This document shows, piece by piece, positions 57,572 to 64,000 of a DNA stretch of 64,000 nucleotides. The stretch covers positions 124,001-188,000 of the forward strand of contig NZ_JAKMAJ010000004.1 in the NCBI RefSeq assembly GCF_022378355.1, given 5' to 3'. Below the pieces are notes generated by a model, which was not told the origin of the DNA, did no database searches, and was given only the letters and a program-made list of their open reading frames with translations. Within the stretch, counting starts at the first letter, position 1; every line of letters starts with the position of its first letter. A program made the translations under genes and the position numbers. This DNA is from Brenneria bubanii. Lineage in GTDB: Bacteria; Pseudomonadota; Gammaproteobacteria; Enterobacterales; Enterobacteriaceae.

Positions 57572-58810
57572 TCAGTTATTACGATAATTCTGTTTTTCCA
57601 AATACATATGTTTATCCGCATCTTCCATGAGTGATTTTAACGTTGAGTTATCATCTGCGATGGCGACACCGATACTTAACGTCATTTGGATATTAACGTC
57701 GCCGGGCAAACAAATGGGCTCGCTCATTATTGTATTGATTTTTTGTATCGTTGCTTCAATAAGATATCTGTCTGTGGTTTTAGAAAAAATAAATAGGGCA
57801 AATTCATCGCCGCCCAATCGTGCGGGCAGCGATGCTTTACCCACGCATTGTAATAAACGATTGGCGATGGTAACAAGAACGTCATCGCCTGCGGCATGTC
57901 CATAGGTATCGTTAACTTGCTTAAAGTCGTTGCAATCAATAAAAAGTAAAGCCAGCTGAGATTTGTTGGTTCCATCTCGTAACAGGCTTTCCAGCGTACT
58001 ACAGAATGCCGCTCTGTTGGCTAATCCTGTCAGCGAGTCGCGACGCGAGCTTTTCAGCAGAGAGTCATTTTCTTTTAGCATCTGACTTTGCCAATGCTCG
58101 ATTTCTTCAATTAAACTATTGAAGTCTTTACTCAATGTGTCAATTTCCATGATTTCCCCGCCTGGCGCCCTGCGGGAAAAGTTACGATTTTCTCTGATGT
58201 CATGCACCACATCGGTAATATTTTGCAGGTCGAAAATCAGCCCGTTATGCAGGCGGCGGGAAATAAATATCGCCAGCACGGACGCTAAAATTATGCACAG
58301 AGTCAGCGTGATCAAGGAGAAGTAAACAAACTGCTTAATCGTCTCATCCGCTCCGGAGATCTCTATATTACCGACCTGCTCTCCGCGATGATAAATAGGC
58401 TGAATAACCGAATGTGGAAATATCCAGTGAATAATCATCCTGTCCTGATGTTCCAGAGCATGGCTATTGTCTGAACGCCATTCAGTCAATACTCTTCCCT
58501 GAACATCGGTGACCGTAGCTACGCTGAACTGCCCCTGCCGGCCAAGGTTCTCTAATATTTCTTTTGTGGCCAGACCATCCTGAAATACCACCGCGGCTTC
58601 TACGCTTTGACTTAATGTATAAGCCAGAACCTGCAGACTTTTTTCCGTATATTGCTTAAGGGAAACCAGTGAGGCGGTAGTAATCAACATCCATGAGACC
58701 ATCATCGTAATAATGATGGTTACGGCATTGATACGGGTCAGGGCAGACCTGAAGGTTATTTTTCTTACCTTATGGGAAGTAAAAATGCCGTTATTATTCA
58801 TGATGTTCAT
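57572..58810 (-). CDS. dgcN: Membrane diguanylate cyclase YfiN/DgcN
   Basis: 412 aa. Two membrane helices around a periplasmic sensor, then a HAMP domain and a GGDEF domain: SSRRDSLTGLANRAAFCSTLESLL and ARLGGDEFALF with an intact GGDEF motif. The RxxD inhibitory I-site expected five residues before GGDEF is absent (GKAS there). It makes cyclic di-GMP from GTP; YfiR holds it off from the periplasm. Overlaps yfiR by 17 nt. Confidence 0.93.
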   Translation of the reverse strand: MNIMNNNGIFTSHKVRKITFRSALTRINAVTIIITMMVSWMLITTASLVSLKQYTEKSLQVLAYTLSQSVEAAVVFQDGLATKEILENLGRQGQFSVATVTDVQGRVLTEWRSDNSHALEHQDRMIIHWIFPHSVIQPIYHRGEQVGNIEISGADETIKQFVYFSLITLTLCIILASVLAIFISRRLHNGLIFDLQNITDVVHDIRENRNFSRRAPGGEIMEIDTLSKDFNSLIEEIEHWQSQMLKENDSLLKSSRRDSLTGLANRAAFCSTLESLLRDGTNKSQLALLFIDCNDFKQVNDTYGHAAGDDVLVTIANRLLQCVGKASLPARLGGDEFALFIFSKTTDRYLIEATIQKINTIMSEPICLPGDVNIQMTLSIGVAIADDNSTLKSLMEDADKHMYLEKQNYRNN

Positions 58811-59339
58811 TCTTTGGGCGTGCGAGAATTAAAACCTCAGGAGTGACCCTGATACCAGTTCGAGATAATGCGTCCAAATTAACGGAAAAACTGATGGTTT
58901 CGTTGGAGAACACCAGACAAAACGCGCTGCCCCTGGTACATTCCTTATTTTGCTCGGCGATGGTCAATAACGGATAATCTGGGAGTTGTTCGGTAATTTT
59001 TGACTGTTCAGCTTCCGACTCTCGGCCAAAATACACGGCATCACAGCGTGAAGGGGGGATATCATGACTATTTTCCAGCACCACGGCATTGAAAATCGGC
59101 GTTTTTGTCGTCGGGGTGGTTAATGCGGATAAAAAATGAGCTGATGAAAATACGCACAGCGTGGGGATTTTATCTGGTACCGGCCAGTGTGAATAACTGA
59201 TAATACCTGCAACGGTCTGATAAACCTTGTCTGCCGGTACCTGCGACATCTTATATTCTATACTGGACACCGCCGCCTTGGCTGAAACAATGACGATCGA
59301 CAGTAAGAACAGGATGAATGCAGGCCACTTTTTAATCAT
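58794..59339 (-). CDS. yfiR: Periplasmic YfiN inhibitor YfiR
   Basis: 181 aa with a signal peptide (MIKKWPAFILFLLSIVIVSAKA). The DUF4154 fold is recognisable from the TVAGIISYSHWPVPDKIPTLCVFSS, AVYFGRESEAEQSKI and ECTRGSAFCLVFSNETISFSVNLDALSRTGIRVTPEVLILAR blocks, closely matching E. coli YfiR. Four Cys suit its redox-sensitive disulfides. The ATG at 59339 is preferred over an in-frame TTG at 59351. First gene of the operon. Confidence 0.9.
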   Translation of the reverse strand: MIKKWPAFILFLLSIVIVSAKAAVSSIEYKMSQVPADKVYQTVAGIISYSHWPVPDKIPTLCVFSSAHFLSALTTPTTKTPIFNAVVLENSHDIPPSRCDAVYFGRESEAEQSKITEQLPDYPLLTIAEQNKECTRGSAFCLVFSNETISFSVNLDALSRTGIRVTPEVLILARPKNEHHE

Positions 59340-59577
59340 ACCTTGATTCAACTCTGTAAATGAATGTTTGTTCGAATATAGGGTGCAATATATTTAATCC
59401 CCACACTTCTAGCCAGTGCTTTTTTAAGTTATGTCGTCCAGTGGTTGATTAAACACCCTTTGTTACCTCCGCTTTGCGGTTCTACTTTTGCATTTACATA
59501 TTCAGGCTTCCTGATACAGTCGAAAAACGTGAACCCAATCGAGGTCCAGCGTTTTATCTATATGTCAATGCCGGGAG

Positions 59578-60360
59578 ATGTCTCATTTGGATATATTAGC
59601 GATTAAACTGATGGTAACACCCGTTCTGATGCTTGCCGTATCTTTGGCGGTAAGAAGGTGGGGTGGATTCGTCGGTGGGTTACTCTCCGGCATGCCGTTG
59701 ACGTCTGGTCCGGTGGCGCTGTTTCTGGCTATTGAGCAGGGACCTCAGTTTGCGACTCAGGCCGCCTCCGGTGCGCTGTCGGGCCTGTCGGCCGTGCTGC
59801 TGACCTACCTTTTCTATCTGATTATCACTCGCTGGTTGGTCGTTTCAGCAGCCTGCATCAGCGCGGTGATCTTTTTTGTTGTCATCTCCCTGCTGTTACT
59901 GGTTTCCGGTTCGCCAGTAGGGGCGATTTTCATCAGCTTGGCGGCGATCGCGACCATCGTGCGCATCACTGGTCGGCTGGAGCGGAAGGTCACCAAAGCG
60001 TCGGCGCCGTTTTGGGATATCCCTATGCGTATGCTGACGTCAACGGCGATGCTTTTCGCTATTACCGGCTCGGCGCACATTCTCGGCCCGCATGTCAGCG
60101 GCATTCTTTCGCCGGTTCCGGTGATTGCGTGGCCGTTAACGGTATTTGCCCATGCGCAGGGCGGTCGAAGTGACATGGCGGCCGTGGTGCGCGGCAATGC
60201 GGTGAGCGCATTGGGCGTTATCGTGTTCTATGTGACCATCAGAGAGCTGCTGCTTAAAATAGGACTAGTGGCGACGTTTTCCCTGGCTTTCGCCGCTTCC
60301 GTTGTGGTGACGATGCTGCTGGCTGAAGTCATGCGTCGTTCAGTGAGAACGGCGGCCTGA
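59578..60360 (+). CDS. Multi-pass inner-membrane protein of unknown function
   Basis: 260 aa with about seven or eight hydrophobic segments and short loops. The pattern RRWGGFVGGLLSGMPLTSGPVALFLAIEQG near the start and GPHVSGILSPVPVIAWPLTVFAHAQGGRSD toward the C-terminus recalls small transport-related membrane families, but I do not recognise a named one. It stands alone on the plus strand, with divergent or convergent neighbours, so context gives no function. Confidence 0.7.
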   Translation: MSHLDILAIKLMVTPVLMLAVSLAVRRWGGFVGGLLSGMPLTSGPVALFLAIEQGPQFATQAASGALSGLSAVLLTYLFYLIITRWLVVSAACISAVIFFVVISLLLLVSGSPVGAIFISLAAIATIVRITGRLERKVTKASAPFWDIPMRMLTSTAMLFAITGSAHILGPHVSGILSPVPVIAWPLTVFAHAQGGRSDMAAVVRGNAVSALGVIVFYVTIRELLLKIGLVATFSLAFAASVVVTMLLAEVMRRSVRTAA

Positions 60361-60651
60361 ACCATTTAATCCAATGAGCGATGCATCAAGCGACGCGTTG
60401 GCTAAAATCCATCCCAAACCGGCAATTAACGTTGTCGCGACTAATAACGAGTTTGCGTATCCTGGTCGGTTTAGCATGACGTACTAACAGCTTCAAATAA
60501 GGATGCTATGTTGGCTGATACATCAAGTCGCATGAGCATTGACTTTATTACCCGCAGCTCTGAGCTCGCCCTACCCATTGAAGGGTTATCTTGTTCGCTG
60601 TTCAACACGATGACATTTTATCCAGCAATCCAAATACTTGCGGTAAGACAA

Positions 60652-61083
60652 TTAGCCTCGGTTAAGAATACGAAGAAAATCCTGTTTATTTGAAATGAGA
60701 GAGAGCGCGTTGGCAATGATTTCATCACTGAAAATTGATGCGATTTGTTTTAGTACATCAATATGCTGCTTTTCTTTAGCAATAACGCCAATGGCAATAA
60801 ACATGACGTTGCTTCTGTCCCAAATAACGCCATCGGGAAATTGAAAAATCTCAATGCCTTTTTTAACAATGATATTGGTGGCTGATTTCGGCAGGTGAGG
60901 CAGGGTAATGCCATTACCCAGGAATGTGGATACCTGCCGCTCCCTTTCATTGAGAAAAACGATGCAATCCTGGCTGACATATCCTTTTTCTTTAAATGCG
61001 TGACCTACCATTGATAACACTTCCGCTTTGTTTTTTGCCTGGCAGCCTAAATGAAGATTATCGAGTGAAATATTATCTATCAT
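60652..61083 (-). CDS. Orphan PTS EIIA component (mannitol/fructose type)
   Basis: 143 aa single EIIA domain. FLNERERQVSTFLGNGITLPHLPKS holds the phosphorylatable histidine (His63) in the family position. No EIIB, EIIC or HPr gene is adjacent; the next gene is a non-PTS sugar porter. It may be a stand-alone EIIA supplying another permease or a regulatory relay; which cannot be told from sequence. Confidence 0.85.
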   Translation of the reverse strand: MIDNISLDNLHLGCQAKNKAEVLSMVGHAFKEKGYVSQDCIVFLNERERQVSTFLGNGITLPHLPKSATNIIVKKGIEIFQFPDGVIWDRSNVMFIAIGVIAKEKQHIDVLKQIASIFSDEIIANALSLISNKQDFLRILNRG

Positions 61084-61238
61084 GACCTGTCTCCTGTGCG
61101 ATATGTCTGTTTTATGTTGCTGACAGTATTGCTGTCGATATTATTACCTGGCTCATCCTGAGCCTTGTTTTTTCAGTATTCATGCTATGCTGGGTTTTTA
61201 ACGGGGTTCTTTTTTCGCGATCGTGGCTTTTACTCGGT

Positions 61239-62630
61239 TCATGAAGACAGTTCTTCTTCTAACTGCTCTAGTGATTTATTTGACGTTTCTGGTAACGCGA
61301 AGACGACAAATAGAATAACCAGATAGTTGATCACCGCAAGAATCAGGAATACCGGACCTAAACCCAATGTTGCCTGAAGCACCGGGAACAAATAGCTGAC
61401 GATGGCATTCATGATCCACATGAAAAATACTGAAATACCCATGGATAATCCGCGGATTTTTAATGGGAAAAGTTCAGCTAATACCACCCAGGTAAGAAAA
61501 CCCATCGTACCTTGCATCACGCCGACGAATAATGCGCCCAGCAGCCAGATGGCCGTAGCCTTCATGTCGCCGACAAGCGTGTAGTCAGCAATGGCGATGA
61601 TCAAATGTAATGTCGCCATGAGGGCGAAACCTGAAATAATCAGCGTTTTCCTTTTGAACCGGTCAACCAGAAATATCACGCCGACAAGCATGCCGCCGAC
61701 GGAGAATACACCGTTCAATACGTTGCATATCAATGCCATTCTTTCGGAAAATCCGGAGGTCCGCAGTATTTCCGTGCCGTAATACATAATAACATTTACC
61801 CCAGTTGTTTGCTGGAGCGCCGCCCAGGCGATACCCACCAGCAGTAATTTGAATATCCAGGGAGTGTTGAAAATAATCGACAGGGTTCCTTGCGTATGCA
61901 TCTTCTTTTCCGCTTCGATATTAATCAACGTTACGATGTCCTCAAACTCCTTGACTGCTCTTTCTACCGGACGAATTTGTTTTAATATGGCTAGTGCCTC
62001 TTCCCGGCGATTGTTGCTAATTAACCAACGGGGACTTTCCGGCGAACGCCACATGCCAATAAGTAACCCCATGGCCGGTATTGCCTGAATGATTAGCATA
62101 TACCGCCAAACATTAGGGAGGTGACCCCAGATATAACCAATGACGGCGTTAATCGCAAAAGCGGCTAATTGGCCGATGACTATCGCCACTTCATTTAAGC
62201 CCGTGAGCTTGCCTCGCCTTTCGGTTGGCGCAATTTCGGAGATAAAGGCGGGCGCGGTAACCGATGCTCCCCCCACGGCATAGCCAAGTAAAAATCTGGC
62301 GAATAATAGGCTGGTGATATTGGGTGATAGTGCGGACATCATGGCGCCGAATAAAAAAGCAAATGATAAATACAATAAATATTTTCGTCGGCCAAAATAA
62401 TCGGCCAGTTTGCCGCCACAGATGCTGCCTATCGCCGCCCCGAATAAAAGAACGCTCATGACAAGCCCCTCGGTTGTCGGTGTGAGCGCCATATTTTCTT
62501 TCAGAGAGGGGAACGCGCCATTAATAACGCCGGTATCATAACCAAAGAGCAAACCGCCGAATGTGGCGACTAAGGTTATTTGGTGCAATCGTTTTCTTTG
62601 CTGTAGATTGAGATCCATTGTTAGCGACAT
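61239..62630 (-). CDS. MFS sugar/inositol proton symporter
   Basis: 463 aa, twelve helices, sugar porter family (XylE/GalP/IolT). GGLLFGYDTGVINGAF, GGKLADYFGRRKYLL, PESPRWLI, QQTTGVNVIMYYG and PETSNKSLEQLEEEL are the family hallmarks. It lies near a Gfo/Idh dehydrogenase on the same strand, so a cyclitol or sugar it imports could be that enzyme's substrate. Confidence 0.92.
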   Translation of the reverse strand: MSLTMDLNLQQRKRLHQITLVATFGGLLFGYDTGVINGAFPSLKENMALTPTTEGLVMSVLLFGAAIGSICGGKLADYFGRRKYLLYLSFAFLFGAMMSALSPNITSLLFARFLLGYAVGGASVTAPAFISEIAPTERRGKLTGLNEVAIVIGQLAAFAINAVIGYIWGHLPNVWRYMLIIQAIPAMGLLIGMWRSPESPRWLISNNRREEALAILKQIRPVERAVKEFEDIVTLINIEAEKKMHTQGTLSIIFNTPWIFKLLLVGIAWAALQQTTGVNVIMYYGTEILRTSGFSERMALICNVLNGVFSVGGMLVGVIFLVDRFKRKTLIISGFALMATLHLIIAIADYTLVGDMKATAIWLLGALFVGVMQGTMGFLTWVVLAELFPLKIRGLSMGISVFFMWIMNAIVSYLFPVLQATLGLGPVFLILAVINYLVILFVVFALPETSNKSLEQLEEELSS

Positions 62631-62863
62631 GTGTTTACCTTTTAACTCAGTTAGCCAGGTGATGCCGGGAATCTTTTTAAGATATTTATATTACTGATTT
62701 TTATACTCGCTAAATTAAATGTTATGAGGTATTTCCCGGCACGGTGAATTTTTTGTCTAATTGATTTATATAAGGGGAATAACTTTTATAAAAGTTTTTA
62801 TATTAATCTTCTTGCTAAAGAAGACGCGGTTTACTGTATTGATCCTTTTACGTTTTCCAGAGG

Positions 62864-63985
62864 TTAAATTTTAATCCATCGGCGCTCCAGGGCTGATAGG
62901 GCAATAGCCTCCAACACTTGGGAAACCCTTAGCCCTTCTTCAAAATCGGGCCACATTTTGTCGCCAGCGGCAATACCGTTAATCAGGTCCCTTATCTCAA
63001 TGGTTTTTTGATCATTGAAGCCAAAGCCATGGCCGGCAGAAACGCAGAAGGGGGCATAGTCAGGATGAGACGGTCCGACCAAAATCGTTTTGAAACCCTG
63101 TCTTTCCACCGGCTCATCATGGCGATAGAGTTTTAACTCGGTCATTCTTTCCTGGGTATAGGTAATTGAGCCCTTGGTTCCTGTGACCACATAAGTTAAT
63201 CCCATTTTGCTGCCGCTGGCGATGCGGGAGGTTTCAATCACCCCCATGACGCCGGACTCAAAACGGATTAGCGCACTCGCCTGGTCCTCATTTTCCACCT
63301 TTACCCGTTTTTCGGGGTCGAGCGGATCGGGGCGTTCGGCAATAACGGTTGCCATATCGCCGGCGACTTCGCTGATATTGCCGATAAGATAATGGGCCAT
63401 ATTAACGATATGCGCGGCAAGATCGCCCAACGCGCCCAAGCCGGCCAATGCCCGCTTGCAATGCCAGTCAATCGGCGTTTCAGGACTGGCTAAATAATCC
63501 TCATTGTGGGTGCCGTAAAAATGAACAACCTCGCCAATTTCACCATTTTCAATAATTTGCCTGGCTAATTGCGCTGCCGGGTTTTTCATGTAGTTAAAGC
63601 CCACCAGGGTTTTGACCTTCGCCTCGCGGGCGGCGTTCACCATTTCTCCGGCATCGGCGGCCGTCAGTGCCAGCGGTTTTTCACTGTAGACGTGTTTGCC
63701 GTGTTTGATGGCCTCCAGCGCGACTTGCTTATGGAGGAAATTGGGTACGCAGATATCGACGACGTCGATTTGCGGATCGCTGACCAGTCGGCGCCAGTCT
63801 CCCGTATGGCGATTAAAACCAAAGTCTTTTGCTTTTTTCTCCGCCACCTCTTCATTTATTTCCGCCAGCATTTCTTTCACTACTCTTCCCTTTAATGGAA
63901 AAACAGTGGGGGCCTGCGCATAGGCTATCGCGTGACAGCGCCCGATATAACCCGTACCGACTAATCCAATTTTGATGTCTTTCAT
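62864..63985 (-). CDS. Gfo/Idh/MocA-family NAD(P)-dependent dehydrogenase
   Basis: 373 aa. N-terminal Rossmann fold IKIGLVGTGYIGRCHAIAYAQ, the catalytic Lys in HGKHVYSEKPLAL, then the C-terminal alpha/beta sheet domain with DLAAHIVNMAHYLIGN carrying the conserved Asp and His. Related enzymes oxidise inositols, glucose or other sugar derivatives. Complete, with ATG at 63985. Together with the neighbouring porter it suggests a cyclitol or sugar pathway running beyond the window. Confidence 0.9.
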   Translation of the reverse strand: MKDIKIGLVGTGYIGRCHAIAYAQAPTVFPLKGRVVKEMLAEINEEVAEKKAKDFGFNRHTGDWRRLVSDPQIDVVDICVPNFLHKQVALEAIKHGKHVYSEKPLALTAADAGEMVNAAREAKVKTLVGFNYMKNPAAQLARQIIENGEIGEVVHFYGTHNEDYLASPETPIDWHCKRALAGLGALGDLAAHIVNMAHYLIGNISEVAGDMATVIAERPDPLDPEKRVKVENEDQASALIRFESGVMGVIETSRIASGSKMGLTYVVTGTKGSITYTQERMTELKLYRHDEPVERQGFKTILVGPSHPDYAPFCVSAGHGFGFNDQKTIEIRDLINGIAAGDKMWPDFEEGLRVSQVLEAIALSALERRWIKI

Positions 63986-64000
63986 AAGTGGCTCTCTGTA

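Noticed and set aside
60508..60693. 61-codon plus-strand frame before the EIIA gene
   Set aside because: It overlaps the 3' end of the EIIA gene and has no coding features.

Overview
The window looks like chromosome of a plant-associated member of the Enterobacterales, most likely Pectobacteriaceae (Brenneria/Dickeya/Pectobacterium type). Nuo, ElaB, YbiT, HybOABC, Hyp, FdoGHI, FdhE, GrxB, YehS, MlrA and YfiRNB all resemble their E. coli counterparts closely but sit in a non-E. coli order. A nitrilase, a reverse trans-sulfuration pair and a short-spaced oxygenase/MetQNI-like operon fit a plant-associated relative. Genus is an inference. I found no tRNA, rRNA, CRISPR array or prophage.

Layout. 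1-5.8 kb: 3' end of the complex I operon (nuoJKLMN) with a terminator. 6-10.3 kb: elaB, a GNAT acetyltransferase, a PhzF protein, an MFS transporter and a divergent LysR regulator. 10.4-12.1 kb: the ABC-F ATPase ybiT. 12.6-25.3 kb: a complete hydrogenase-2 locus, hybOABCDE plus hypABCDEF, behind a perfect FNR palindrome. 25.6-28.1 kb: anaerobic heme breakdown genes hutW-hutX-chuY behind a Fur-like box. 28.5-29.8 kb: a class I amidotransferase and an LprI-like protein. 30.2-35.7 kb: formate dehydrogenase-O (fdoGHI) with fdhE; the catalytic subunit carries Cys where E. coli has selenocysteine. 35.8-36.0 kb: a 0.2-kb MITE-like element with IS50/Tn5-like ends. 36.1-41.7 kb: Bcr/CflA pump with TetR, yidGH, grxB and a chemoreceptor. 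42.1-44.1 kb: nitrilase and divergent LysR. 44.1-45.5 kb: yehS and mlrA. 45.7-56.7 kb: cystathionine lyase/synthase (methionine-to-cysteine recycling), a YbtPQ-like ABC pair with an AraC regulator, then a 2OG-Fe oxygenase with a MetQNI-like importer. 57.1-59.3 kb: yfiRNB c-di-GMP module. 59.6-64 kb: a membrane protein, an orphan PTS EIIA, a sugar porter and a Gfo/Idh dehydrogenase.

How it works together. The first half is respiratory: complex I, uptake hydrogenase and formate dehydrogenase all feed the quinone pool, and heme is opened by an oxygen-independent route, so much of it suits low-oxygen life in plant tissue. The 45.7-56.7 kb stretch reads as sulfur and metal acquisition. The most unusual signals are a polycysteine upstream ORF (53339-53461) that overlaps the first gene of the sulfur operon, the Cys196 formate dehydrogenase, and the IS50-ended mini-element downstream of fdhE.
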